A DNA stretch of 64,000 nt from positions 1 through 64,000 of the forward strand of contig JANAVB010042255.1 in the NCBI GenBank assembly GCA_029216955.1, given 5' to 3'. Shown one piece after another: positions 12,508 through 22,159 of the stretch. Within the stretch, counting starts at the first letter, position 1. Each line of letters opens with the position of its first letter. The notes below the pieces were generated by a model, which made no database searches, had not been told where the DNA came from, and worked only from the letters and a program-made list of their open reading frames with translations. The position numbers were made by a program, and so were the translations under genes. The DNA is from Iris pallida. Its lineage: Eukaryota; Streptophyta; Magnoliopsida; Asparagales; Iridaceae.

Positions 12508-12510
<3 letters not shown>
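12239..12510. mobile_element. MITE-like piece with GGCGGAGCC ends
   Basis: The left end reads GGGCGGAGCCAGG and the right end GCTCCGCCAC, inverted copies of each other, with TA tracts on both sides. This end style is common in plant hAT-like MITEs. Units B-E keep only the right part, from the TCAAAAATT point onward. Class assignment is an inference, as no clean target duplication can be read through the TA runs. Confidence 0.45.
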
Positions 12511-12579
<69 letters not shown>

Positions 12580-12877
12580 CCTTCATAAATTACTTACGAT
12601 ATTGTGCAAGCATATATATACTTGAGTTTGAACATGTTGCATGCATGATCAATACCTTCTGCATTTTTGTTTCAATGTTTCCCGTTTACCTTGAGAATAA
12701 TTTAATAGACAAATATCATTCAAATTTTATTAGAAACCCACATTATTTAGTAGCATCGTACATCAATCAATACACGCGATCTTGACGTTATTCTTCACTT
12801 CATTTACATCTCATTTATTATTTTTTTCTTTCCTCTTATTGCAGCATCACAAGCACACACTAGAAATGTGCTCTAGA

Positions 12878-14696
12878 TCACTTCTTGCAGACAATTCCAC
12901 GGCCTTTCATCCAACTAGCACAAATAACGTCGGCCGGCTGGGAGACCATGGCGATGCCGGACACCGTGCATCCGAACCTCGACACGGAGCAATCAGGTGT
13001 GTACAAATCGGACGTCTTGTACTGGTGGAACCCTCCCATGATCGGCATGTTGGACGACATCTTCACCCTGCTGACATATCCCTCGCGGTAAGTTTGTCCG
13101 AGCACGCCATGCACGTCTTTGGTGAGGGAGTAGAACTTGAACCCTAGCTCGAGGTGAGCGAGGCAGTCGTCGCCGGTCATTCCGTAGTTGTGCGCCCGGG
13201 ACTCTTGCTCGGTGATCGGTACCACGCTAGCCTCGATCCTGAACTTTTCCTCGGCCTCGACCGTGATCGAGTTGGTCCCACTGGACCGGGAGATGGATAG
13301 GGAGGGCGTGCTCGACGACCGCCATACGCTGCCTTCGTTGGCGGGGAGGTCTATCGACTCACCGTCGTAGCTAAGTTCGAGGCGGTCGATAGCATCGTCC
13401 CATGTCGCGGTCTTCTTTGCACCAATGTACAGGTGGTGGTAGCCGAAGAGGATGGCCACGGACTGCACCCAGGTGAAGTCTCTGGTCCTGGACGGATCGC
13501 GCTTGCCGATGAAGTGGGCGTTAATGTGGAGGTCGGAGTCGGAGAGGAGACAGAAGTCGTGATCCTTCTTTCCGTGGAAGTAGAAGGTGATGCCGTCTCC
13601 ACCTACGAAGCGAGGATCTTGGCACACACCGCCGGGCTTGTCGCAACCTGCAAGTAAGTATACGATCATCGTGTTCTCAAATAAGGTACTCATTTACAAG
13701 CTTAAATGCATTAAGTCAGGTGAATCAATTGAGCTGCACTCCAAGCCAATCAAAACAATATGGGTGACGGTCATGTGTTCACCGGTTCTGGGATATTTTT
13801 GAACCGACCGTTTATGAAAATCTATACTTTTGAGGCATTAGTTTTGGTCGGCTAAATAAATCTTCCAAAATTAATGCAACATAATTTTGGTTGGTTTCGA
13901 TGGGATTTGAGGAGTTTTGTTATTTTTTTTCCATTTATATTCTCACCAAAAATATATAACTATAACTACTAATATCCTTCCCTATTTAATTTTGTTCGTG
14001 TAAAAAACTTTCATAACCGTTGGTTAGTGAATTACGAAGTATGAATTGGACTTGTTTAAAAGTCGCTACTTAAAACCACTCAAAATCGGACCCTCATAAC
14101 CAGTACTCTAAAAACACCTCGTAACCGCTACTCCTACAATTGCCAAGCGCATATACCATTTTGAATAGAGTATCAGTTGGTCTCTTGCTCTAAATAGCTA
14201 GGACGTAGTAATTTATCCTGGGTTAGGGATACTTACCACAGACTGGACGACATAGGTCGCAGTCGACGTAGCACTTGGGGCAACTGGCAGGGCACTAGAA
14301 CTCATAGCCTCCACATTGAGAACCTTTCTTGTCATGACACTTCACCTTATGTGGTTTCTCCGGCTTCTCTGGTTTCTCTGGCTTCCACGGCTTTTCTGGC
14401 CTCTCCCACGGCTTTTCTGGCCTCTCCGGCTTCCACGTCTTTTCTGGCCTCTCCCACGGCTTTTCTGGCCTCTCCGGCTTCCACGGCTTTTCTGGCCTCT
14501 CCGGCTTTTCTGGTTTCTCTGGCCTCTCCCACGGCTTTTCTGGCCTCTCCCACGGCTTTTCTGGCCTCTCCGGCTTTTCTGGTTTCTCTGGCTTCCAGGG
14601 TTTTTCCGGCTTCTCCGGTTTGGGATCGGCCATAGCTGCAAAGGGAGCAACGGCAAGACAGAGAAGGATGAGAAGAGCGGAAACTGAACGGGCCAT
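12878..14696 (-). pseudogene. Root_cap family gene, copy A, premature stop
   Basis: Same two-exon structure as the intact copies: exon 1 at 14237-14696 (start ATG at 14696) and exon 2 at 12878-13647, with GT-AG splice sites. A C-to-T change turns the Gln codon in the Cys-rich region into TAG (14295-14297 on the minus strand), leaving about 133 residues: signal peptide, Pro-Glu-Lys repeat and the first two cysteines, with no Root_cap domain. Copy A also has three exon 2 substitutions not seen together elsewhere (Arg to Lys, Arg to Cys, Gly to Trp near the C terminus), consistent with relaxed selection. A copia element sits about 125 bp upstream of its TATA box. Readthrough or use as a short secreted repeat protein cannot be excluded. 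Confidence 0.9.
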
Positions 14697-14756
14697 TGGA
14701 AGAAATGGAGCCAATGATCCGAGGATGGTTTGGGTCAAGGTGCGGTGTTGAGGCAT

Positions 14757-14763
14757 ATTTATA
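14757..14763 (-). promoter_or_regulatory. TATA box of Root_cap copy A
   Basis: TATAAAT on the minus strand, about 61 bp before the ATG at 14696 and directly against an upstream ATG at 14756. Transcription would begin after that upstream ATG, so the internal ATG is the likely start. The same motif is at 27164, 34787, 42534 and 60135 for the other copies. Confidence 0.75.
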
Positions 14764-14882
14764 GCGAATTTTGCATGTGGGGTTGGCTTAATTTGAATGC
14801 AGAAGACGGTTCTGGCTCATGAAATTGTGAGTCTATTCCATGTGGAATGCCTTTTCCAGTTCTTCGAGGCTTAGCATAAGCA

Positions 14883-14887
14883 TAGAT
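14883..14887. repeat. Copia target-site duplication, left copy
   Basis: TAGAT here against TAGAG at 19674-19678. The empty site in units B-E reads GCATAGAGGTGG, so the duplication is 5 bp with one later change in the left copy. Confidence 0.85.
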
Positions 14888-15149
14888 TGTTAGTAAATAA
14901 TCTAGACTAGCTCCTAGTTTACCTATTCTTTAGGAAGGTTCCTAGTCCTTGGGACATTTGTGTGGCCAGGAGGATTCTTCTCCTTTGCTTTATTGTTGTC
15001 CACATCTTTTAATCTTTGTATAGCCTATATAAAGGCACAAACCTATGTTGAATAAAACACAACACAAGCTTCCTCTTCTTATTCCATTATCATTGCCTTC
15101 TCAATAGAGTGTTTGCACCTTGTCAGCCTTCTCCAGGTTACAACCAACA
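14888..15149 (+). repeat. Copia 5' LTR
   Basis: 262 bp, starts TGTTAGTAAATAATC and ends CAACCAACA. TATATAAA at 15026-15033 is the likely TATA box and AATAAA at 15051-15056 the likely poly(A) signal, so R starts shortly after. Confidence 0.96.
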
Positions 15150-15151
15150 TC

Positions 15152-15164
15152 TGGTATCAAAGCA
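15152..15164 (+). other. Copia primer-binding site
   Basis: TGGTATCAAAGCA, two bases after the 5' LTR. It fits the usual plant site complementary to the 3' end of initiator methionine tRNA (typically TGGTATCAGAGC) with one difference. Confidence 0.88.
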
Positions 15165-15200
15165 CCAGGTTGTATGCCAAAGTATCTTCGACTCGACAAG

Positions 15201-18200
15201 ATGTCAATCATCGAGCACTCGTCGGCGCCAACAACAAAGGAGGGGAGCATAGCCCTGCACTACCCGATGCTGACGTCTTGCAATTACTCCACTTGGGCGA
15301 TCAAGATGGAGGTCTTCATGGAGGCTCAAGGCGTTTGGGACGCCATTGAACCCGCGGCCGGGATGGTCGTAGAAAAGAAGAAGGACAAGATGGCGTTGGC
15401 GTGCATTTTCCAAGCTGTCCCCGAGGAAATCCTACTCCAGCTGGCCAAGCACAAAACGGCTAAGGAATCTTGGAAAAGCTTGAAGACAAGGTACCTAGGT
15501 GCTGATCGGGTGAAAAAGGCAAGGATTCAAACCTTGAAGAGTGAGTTCGAGGCTCTTCGTATGAAGGAGACAGACTCCATTGATGAGTTTGCGGAAAAAT
15601 TGACGACCCTCGCAAACAAGATTCGTGGATTGGGAGACGAGATGGAGGACGTCGTCATCGTCAAGAAGCTGCTCGTCTCCGTCCCAGACAAGTACCTGCA
15701 GGTCGTTGCTGTGATCGAGCAGTTTGCGGATGTGGAGACCATGCCGGTCGAGGAAGCGATCGGCCGCCTCAAAGCGTACGAAGAACGCATACGCGGTCGA
15801 GACGAGAGCAACAACGGACAACTCTTGCTTACTCACGCTGAGTGGCAGGCGCGGTCGAAGAAAGGCGACGCCGATTCGTCGTCGAGAGGAAAGGGGCACT
15901 GGAGCGACGATCGGGGCCGTGGTAAGCCCCGTGGTCGTGGTCGCGGGCGCGGCAGGGGTGACCGTGGCGGCCAAATAGCGCAACACCAGGAGGGTGAGGG
16001 AACTCGCGGCTTAGGCTCCAACCGCGACAAATCAAAAATCAAGTGCTTCAATTGTGAAAACTTTGGGCACTATGCGTCGGAGTGTCGCAACAAGCATCGT
16101 GTTGAGGAGGCGAACCTTGCACGAGCGCAAGACGAGGAGGCCGCATTGCTGCTGGGAGAGAGTCAGGAGGAGACGCCTGACCTCGTCATGCTTAATGAAG
16201 AGAAGATAGAACAAGACTTGTGCGGAACTGGAGAAGCACAGGCCGACACCGACGTTTGGTACCTTGACAACGGCGCTAGCAACCACATGACGGGGCACCG
16301 AGGAAAGTTCAAGGACCTTGATCTGAATATCACCGGCCATGTCAAGTTTGGCGACGGCTCAACCGTGCGGATTGAGGGCAAGGGATCAATCCTGCTCCAA
16401 TGCAAGAATGGGGAACAACGACTTCTGTCGGAGGTATACTTCATTCCAAGCTTAAGAAGTAATATATTGAGCCTTGGTCAATTAACGGAAGATGGAAGTA
16501 AGGTGCAGATTGTCGGCTCCTACTTGAGGGTGTTCGACAGGAACGACATCCTGCTGATGAAGGTGAGGAGATCGCCTAACCGTCTGTACAAGATAGCTCT
16601 TGAATCTTGTAGGCCGATATGTCTAATGGCCAAAGTACAAGACCTAGCTTGGTTGTGGCATGCAAGGCTCGGGCACGTGAATTTCTTTGCGCTCAAGATG
16701 ATGGCAGAGAAGGGAATGGCCACCGGACTGCCGAAGATTTCTCACCCAAACCAACTCTGTGATGGGTGCCTCATCGCTAAACAGGCACGGCTACCGTTCC
16801 CACTGCAGGCAAGCTTCAGAGCTGAGAAGACACTGCAACTTGTGCACGTCGACATTTGTGGCCCGATTACACCCGCTACACTTGCAGGTAACAAGTATTT
16901 TTTTCTACTTGTTGATGACTTCAGTCGCATGATGTGGGTGTATATGCTCAAAGAAAAAAGTGATGCCTTTGATGCTTTTAAGAAATTCAAGTATCTTGTA
17001 GAGAATGAGTGTGACAGCAAGATGAAGACACTCAGAACTGATCGAGGAGGTGAGTTCCTGTCCAAGGAATTCACAAGCTTCTGTGAAGGCGAAGGCATAC
17101 AACGGCACCTTACCGCACCATATACGCCACAACAGAACGGCGTAGTGGAGCGCCGGAATCGTACCGTGATGGCAACGTCAAGAAGCCTACTCAAGAGCAT
17201 GCATGTTCCTGGAAGCATGTGGGGCGAGGCGGTCAGACATGCTGTGTACCTGCTCAACCGGTTGCCAACTAAGGCTCTCGGTACGCTCACGCCGTATGAA
17301 GCTTGGACTGGTAAGAAACCGAACCTGGAACACTTAAGGATTTTTGGATGCGTCGCACACATGAAGACTGCAGGTCCTCATCACAAGAAACTTGATGACC
17401 GAAGCACATCATTGGTGTACTTTGGCGTGGAAGAGGGCTGCAAAGCATACCGCCTCTATAATCCTCAACGCAGCAAGATCCAGGTGAGCAGGGATGTCGT
17501 GTTCGAGGAAGAAAGAAGATGGGACTGGAACGATGGTGACGGTACCGAACCACAAGGCTGGGTAGATATCTCAGTCGAAGATCCTGTTGTCGAGACAATA
17601 ATCACTCCACAAAGAGCGGTGGACGAGGCTGTACACATGCCGGAGGGCACGGGAGATGCGGCAACACCTATGACGCACGGAGCGGCAATGGCGTCAAGGG
17701 AGCCTACTACACCACAAGCTGCAGCCTCAACTTCAAGCGGCTCACCCACACCGATGACAGACTCAAGCGAGCCAAGGAGATACCGCCCAATTGCTGACAT
17801 ATATGCTGAAACTGAGGAGACACCTCTTGATCCAGAGGTGCTGTTTTTGTCGGCTGAAGAACCGACAAACTTTCAAGATGCTGCACTTGACCATGAGTGG
17901 CGGGAAGCTATGAAGAAGGAGTTGGAAGCCATCGAGAAGAATGGGACTTGGGAGCTTACTGAGTTACCATCTGGGCACAAACCCATCGGTCTAAAATGGG
18001 TATACAAGGTGAAGAGAGACATTGAAGGCAAGATTCTCAAGCACAAAGCTAGACTTGTGGCAAAGGGGTACGTCCAGCAGCATGGAGTCGATTTTGATGA
18101 GGTGTTTGCTCCAGTGGCCAGACTCGACACAGTTCGCTTGATTATCGCTCTCGCAGCCCAACATGGATGGGAGGTTCACCACTTGGACGTCAAATCTGCA

Positions 18201-19397
18201 TTCCTGAATGGTGACCTCAAAGAGGAGGTATATGTAGCTCAACCCGAAGGCTTAATCGTCAAGAACCAGGGGCACAAGGTGTATAGACTGTTCAAGGCTC
18301 TCTATGGTTTGCGGCAAGCACCGAGGGCCTGGAACATACGCCTGGACAGCTGCATAAAGGAGCTGGGATTCGTCAGATGCACTCAAGAGCATGCGGTGTA
18401 CACGAGGAACAATGGAGAGGGTGCACTCATTGTTGGAGTGTACGTTGATGACTTAATTGTCACAGGCGCAAAAGCAACTGCAGTAAAGGCTTACAAGAAG
18501 CAGATGATGCAGAAATTTGAGATGAGTGACCTTGGGTTACTCTCCTACTACCTTGGTATAGAGGAAGACCAACAGGGTGATCGCATTACTCTGAAGCAAT
18601 CGGCATATGCGAAGAGAGTATTGCAGCAGTTTGGAATGGAAGATTGCAATCCAACCAAGTATCCCATGGAAGCTAAACTGCAACTTAGCAAGGACCTTGA
18701 AGGAACCCGAGTCGATCCGACACAATATAGGCGCATCATTGGTTGTCTCAGGTATTTAACTCACACTCGTCCGGATATTTCTTATGCTGTTGGAGTGGTG
18801 AGTAGGTACATGGAGAAGCCAACAACCACACATTACCAGACGGTGAAACAGATCCTCAGATACGTGAAGGGAACACTTGAGTATGGACTCATGTATAAAA
18901 GAGGACATGATGAAGATGAACTGCATGGTTTCACTGACAGCAACTTAGCCGGAGATGTCGACGACAGGAGGAGCACCAGTGGAATGGCGTTCTACCTCAA
19001 CAAGAACCTGATCACTTGGGCGTCTCAGAAGCAAAAAACTGTCGCATTGTCCTCCTATGAAGCTGAGTTCATGGCGGCAACGGGTGCAGCGTGTCAAGCT
19101 GTGTGGCTGAGGAATCTGCTTAGTAAGGTGACTGGTCGCGAACCTAAGCCAGTTACACTCTATGTCGACAACAAGTCTGCAATTGCATTGATGAAGAACT
19201 CTGTGTTTCATGGGCGCAGCAAGCACATTGACACTCGCTTTCATTTCATTCGCGAGTGTGTTGAAAAAGGGCAGATAAAGGTGGAGTTTGTGTGCACTGG
19301 AAAGCAACGTGCCGACATTCTCACGAAGGCTCTCGCTAGAGTGAAATTTGCCGAGATGCAGCAGATGCTTGGAGTTATTAATCTGGATCAAATCTAG
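15201..19397 (+). CDS. Copia gag-pol polyprotein, intact
   Basis: One open frame of 1398 residues from the ATG at 15201 (A at -3); an in-frame ATG at 15174 in poorer context is an alternative. Domains in order: gag with a UBN2-like N-terminal part; Arg/Gly-rich stretch; CCHC zinc knuckle CFNCENFGHYASEC (about 282-295); aspartic protease with DNGAS (about 356-360) in place of the usual DSGAS; GAG-pre-integrase WHARLGH (about 486); integrase core with Asp551, Asp614 and Glu650, a D-D35-E spacing; reverse transcriptase with YVDD (about 1081-1084); RNase H with TDSNLAGD and SSYEAEF. Integrase before reverse transcriptase is the Ty1/copia order. It supplies the particle, protease, integrase and polymerase for the element. 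No stop or frameshift is seen. Confidence 0.97.
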   Translation: MSIIEHSSAPTTKEGSIALHYPMLTSCNYSTWAIKMEVFMEAQGVWDAIEPAAGMVVEKKKDKMALACIFQAVPEEILLQLAKHKTAKESWKSLKTRYLGADRVKKARIQTLKSEFEALRMKETDSIDEFAEKLTTLANKIRGLGDEMEDVVIVKKLLVSVPDKYLQVVAVIEQFADVETMPVEEAIGRLKAYEERIRGRDESNNGQLLLTHAEWQARSKKGDADSSSRGKGHWSDDRGRGKPRGRGRGRGRGDRGGQIAQHQEGEGTRGLGSNRDKSKIKCFNCENFGHYASECRNKHRVEEANLARAQDEEAALLLGESQEETPDLVMLNEEKIEQDLCGTGEAQADTDVWYLDNGASNHMTGHRGKFKDLDLNITGHVKFGDGSTVRIEGKGSILLQCKNGEQRLLSEVYFIPSLRSNILSLGQLTEDGSKVQIVGSYLRVFDRNDILLMKVRRSPNRLYKIALESCRPICLMAKVQDLAWLWHARLGHVNFFALKMMAEKGMATGLPKISHPNQLCDGCLIAKQARLPFPLQASFRAEKTLQLVHVDICGPITPATLAGNKYFFLLVDDFSRMMWVYMLKEKSDAFDAFKKFKYLVENECDSKMKTLRTDRGGEFLSKEFTSFCEGEGIQRHLTAPYTPQQNGVVERRNRTVMATSRSLLKSMHVPGSMWGEAVRHAVYLLNRLPTKALGTLTPYEAWTGKKPNLEHLRIFGCVAHMKTAGPHHKKLDDRSTSLVYFGVEEGCKAYRLYNPQRSKIQVSRDVVFEEERRWDWNDGDGTEPQGWVDISVEDPVVETIITPQRAVDEAVHMPEGTGDAATPMTHGAAMASREPTTPQAAASTSSGSPTPMTDSSEPRRYRPIADIYAETEETPLDPEVLFLSAEEPTNFQDAALDHEWREAMKKELEAIEKNGTWELTELPSGHKPIGLKWVYKVKRDIEGKILKHKARLVAKGYVQQHGVDFDEVFAPVARLDTVRLIIALAAQHGWEVHHLDVKSAFLNGDLKEEVYVAQPEGLIVKNQGHKVYRLFKALYGLRQAPRAWNIRLDSCIKELGFVRCTQEHAVYTRNNGEGALIVGVYVDDLIVTGAKATAVKAYKKQMMQKFEMSDLGLLSYYLGIEEDQQGDRITLKQSAYAKRVLQQFGMEDCNPTKYPMEAKLQLSKDLEGTRVDPTQYRRIIGCLRYLTHTRPDISYAVGVVSRYMEKPTTTHYQTVKQILRYVKGTLEYGLMYKRGHDEDELHGFTDSNLAGDVDDRRSTSGMAFYLNKNLITWASQKQKTVALSSYEAEFMAATGAACQAVWLRNLLSKVTGREPKPVTLYVDNKSAIALMKNSVFHGRSKHIDTRFHFIRECVEKGQIKVEFVCTGKQRADILTKALARVKFAEMQQMLGVINLDQI

Positions 19398-19399
19398 AT

Positions 19400-19410
19400 T
19401 AAGGAGGAGA
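19400..19410 (+). other. Copia polypurine tract
   Basis: TAAGGAGGAGA just before the 3' LTR, after the gag-pol stop at 19395-19397; plus-strand DNA primer. Confidence 0.8.
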
Positions 19411-19411
19411 T

Positions 19412-19673
19412 TGTTAGTAAATAATCTAGACTAGCTCCTAGTTTACCTATTCTTTAGGAAGGTTCCTAGTCCTTGGGACATTTGTGTGGCCAGGAGGATT
19501 CTTCTCCTTTGCTTTATTGTTGTCCACATCTTTTAATCTTTGTATAGCCTATATAAAGGCACAAACCTATGTTGAATAAAACACAACACAAGCTTCCTCT
19601 TCTTATTCCATTATCATTGCCTTCTCAATAGAGTGTTTGCACCTTGTCAGCCTTCTCCAGGTTACAACCAACA
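19412..19673 (+). repeat. Copia 3' LTR
   Basis: 262 bp, no difference from the 5' LTR that I can find by eye. TAGAG target duplication follows at 19674-19678. Confidence 0.96.
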
Positions 19674-19694
19674 TAGAGGTGGTCATGGTGGCAT

Positions 19695-19727
19695 CCCATG
19701 TGATGTGATGTGATGTGATGTGATGTG
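19695..19727. repeat. ATGTG microsatellite, unit A (6 copies)
   Basis: ATGTG x6 between the Root_cap promoter side and the sorbitol dehydrogenase pseudogene. The same tract has 7 copies in B (near 27314), 8 in C (near 34937), 6 in D (near 42684) and 5 in E (near 60284). Confidence 0.95.
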
Positions 19728-19924
19728 AGTCCGGAGCATACTCTCTTCTCCCCATCACAGTTCAGATGTAGTAACTAGAGCTGATGAATACTAATCCTTT
19801 TTTTCTTTTTCCTTTTGATGATTATTACAAAGTGCAAAAAGTGAAGTTCCTGATGGCATTATAATGTATATAATCCTCGTCTGCTGCCTTATTACATTAA
19901 GAATTTGGTTTCTTAATCTTGCAG

Positions 19925-20941
19925 AGAATGCAGTTGGCCCATTTTGTCGTCAAAGAACCCATGATGGTGACTGGAGAGTAAAACTTTGATACAGGTGGTG
20001 TACGACAAGTGGGTCACACCTCAAAGTTTTCATATACATGTGCTTGCACGATTTACGAAGAGAGAGAGGAGGCCCACTTGTCATACAGTGGCGGTATCAA
20101 AATTTTGATACGGCCATCTGTATCAAAGTTTTACTCGTGATCGGATACGAGTGTGCTGGGTTGATCGAAGAGGTGGGGTGTAAAGTTTCTCTCGTGTGGC
20201 ATTAGAACCTGGGATCGGCTGCATGCATTGCTAACGTGTACGCAACCACCTCTGCCCTTGTATTAAGTTCTTCGCTACCACCTCTGCCCTGGTATGAAGT
20301 TCTTCCCCCATGTCCCGTGGGGAATGGTTCTCTTGCTAATCAGGTTATGTTTTACTTGGTTGACAAAAGATGTCGAGATGTACTAGCATTAGAAGATTTT
20401 TCATGTATAAGAGAATTATGCTGACAGCCATTTTTCACATGGGACTGACTTGTATATTGTCTTCTATTGAATAATTCAAATATGATGTTGATGCGAACTT
20501 AGATTGTGCTGACTTTAGCTAAACCATATCAACCGCTAGATCTGGATGTTACTCGGCCTGTTGGCAAGGTTTTGCCTCGTAGGAACGGAACGCGATGAGC
20601 TGACAGTTCTCTCTGACCTCTGCTGGGGCGAGCAAACTGATATCTTTGATATTTCTTCATCTTCTACTAATAACCCGACCAATGTTGGGAAGAACGGATA
20701 ACGTAATTACAGGACACAGGATGATAATCGCATAATTCATTTATTTTTGTTTTGTAACAGAGAGGTAGACGTCGTGGGCATTTTTGCGCTACGAGGACAC
20801 TTTGGCCTTATGCCTGCACAGCGGAAAGACTGATGTGAAGCCTCTGGTAACACACAGATACGTGTGTTTCGCCAGGAGGAACTAGAGGAAGCTTTTGAAG
20901 TGAGCGCTCGAGGCAGCAGTGCTATCAAAGTGGCTATTTAG
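19925..20941 (+). pseudogene. Sorbitol dehydrogenase (L-iditol 2-dehydrogenase-like) pseudogene, unit A
   Basis: Collinear fragments of a plant sorbitol dehydrogenase, a zinc-dependent medium-chain dehydrogenase. In order: HFVVKEPM after a splice acceptor (TTGCAG at 19919-19924); GHECAGLIEEVG near 20140-20175; FF..P..GNGSLANQV near 20290-20345; TRPVGKV near 20552-20572 with CLVG in a shifted frame; then after another acceptor (GTAACAG, about 20760) EVDVVGIF and finally EELEEAFEVSARGSSAIKV before a TAG at 20939-20941. Frames shift at least three times, several exons are missing (most of the zinc and Rossmann regions) and a MITE splits the first piece. Retained splice sites show it is a genomic, not processed, pseudogene. 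The same decay is in all units, so it predates amplification. Confidence 0.85.
19978..20136. mobile_element. Small MITE inside the sorbitol dehydrogenase pseudogene, unit A
   Basis: Inverted ends GAGTAAAACTTTGATACAG at both sides, continuing into GTGG/CCAT and an internal ACAAGTGGG/CCCACTTGT pair. The flanks GTGACTGGA and GTGATCGGA agree at 7 of 9 positions, suggesting an old 9 bp Mutator-type duplication. The right flank matches the expected dehydrogenase codons for VIG. About 159 bp, no coding capacity. Confidence 0.8.
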
Positions 20942-21273
20942 AAGGGTACATCCAAAGTTGATAGGGGATCCAGATTGGAGCAAGTACAGGTTTGAGGAGA
21001 AATTATTCAGTACATCCCAATGTTTTATTTTTTGTGCTGCTTGTCGGAGTAATATTTTCGTAGAACAGAAGTCAGAATCGTTGAGGCGTGTGAATCACTG
21101 TCCTCAAGAAAAGATTCGCCCCTTATCGTAACTGTAAGACTGGAACGACGACTTTCCTCCAGGATACGAGTTACAGATAGCAGTACCTATCTGCAACCTA
21201 CTATCGAACAGAGATGAAGACGAACGGCAACGTTTCTGATCTCTCTCTATTTGGTGGTTTTGGATCTCAGCGG

Positions 21274-21870
21274 CACTACAAGAAAAACTCCATTTTACAA
21301 CGTTGTAAAAATATTGTAAAAGAGCTTTTACAACGTTTAATAAAAGGTCGTTATATCCAGGGTTGTTTAATAAAAGGTCGTTATATCCAGGGTTGTAAAA
21401 GGGGAGGCATCTTCCACAACGTTCGTTTGAACATTGTGAAAACGTTGTAGAAATTTTTTCCACAACAGTTTACAAACATTGTTTAAATTTATAAAATCTA
21501 ACAAAACTCTTTCTACAACATTTTCCATGTATTGTAAAAATTCATTTTAGAACATATTATAAGTATTGTAAATATAATTTTAACAACGTTCTGCAACCGT
21601 GGTAGAAACTATATCTACCATGTTTGTTAAACATTGTATATAGATTTTGTACAACAGTGTACAAACATTGTAAATTTTTTTACAACTTTTGAAAAATGTT
21701 GTAAATGTTATTCAATTATGTTTCACAGACGTTGTAAATAATATTTATATGTTGTAATTGTAATATCAACAACAATTTGAAAGTATTGCAAATAATTTTT
21801 ACAATGTTTAAAAACGTTGTTAAAATGTTATCTTACAACAATTATTAAACGTTGTTGATTGTATTTCCAT
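21274..21870. mobile_element. CACTA (En/Spm-like) terminus with subterminal repeats, unit A
   Basis: CACTACAAGAAAAAC is the classic plant CACTA terminal motif. It is followed by about 600 bp filled with many copies, in both orientations, of short words such as ACAACGTTGTAAA, ACATTGTAAA and TTTACAACG, like transposase-binding subterminal repeats. A 30 bp direct duplication (AAAAGGTCGTTATATCCAGG core) lies at about 21337-21396. I could not find the matching right terminus (TTTCTTGTAGTG) before the unit ends, so the element is one-sided here. Confidence 0.85.
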
Positions 21871-22030
21871 TTAAAAAAATATACAATTTATAAATAAAAA
21901 TATATTGATTACAATTACAATACAAATACAAGTACATAATCAACCCCTTTCTGTTCCAACGTGCCACACATCCATTTTACCATGCCCTCACCAAACTCAG
22001 AAGCAAGAGGTAGAGTGATTATCATCAATC
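21871..22030. other. AT-rich spacer in the CACTA-linked region
   Basis: No gene or repeat recognised; AT-rich with residual GTTGT words on the left. The terminal exon-like frame follows on the minus strand. Confidence 0.5.
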
Positions 22031-22159
22031 CTAACCCATTAGCATCTTCGTCACTCTGTCGACAATCTTGCTCCAAGAGAAAAATAGCTCATAGTCATCG
22101 CCGAGGACTCTGTAGACTTCCCACTCCCTATCGCCATTTACATGCCTACCAATCTCTGC
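22031..22159 (-). pseudogene. Terminal exon-like fragment of an unrecognised gene, unit A
   Basis: On the minus strand a splice acceptor (TTTTCCAG) is followed by a 43-codon open frame ending in TAG, containing EWEVYRVLGDDYELFF. It looks like the last exon of a gene, and is open in all five units (29656-29784, 37289-37417, 45020-45148, 62616-62744). I do not recognise the protein. It lies downstream, on the same strand, of the transporter fragment, so it could be the end of a chimeric transcript. Confidence 0.4.

Larger units (their letters stand above)
14888..19673 (+). mobile_element. Complete Ty1/copia retrotransposon in unit A
   Basis: 4786 bp element with 262 bp LTRs that look identical by eye, an initiator-methionine-type primer-binding site at 15152, one uninterrupted gag-pol frame and a polypurine tract at 19400-19410. 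Identical LTRs and an open frame mark a recent insertion that may still be able to move. It is absent from the same place in units B-E, so it landed after the array formed. It lies upstream of the minus-strand Root_cap copy A, transcribing away from it, and could have separated distal promoter sequence from the gene. Confidence 0.97.

Noticed and set aside
12782..13147. Plus-strand 121-codon frames opposite exon 2 of each Root_cap copy
   Set aside because: Shadow of the GC-rich, well-supported minus-strand exon; no family match.
14316..14687. Long plus-strand frames opposite the Pro-Glu-Lys repeat (Leu/Phe/Trp-rich), also in the other units
   Set aside because: They are antisense shadows of a short-period repeat, which keeps all six frames open; no start context or family match.
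15120..15200. Extension of the copia frame upstream into the LTR and primer-binding site
   Set aside because: It would need a TTG start inside the LTR; ATG at 15201 (or 15174) follows the primer site as expected.
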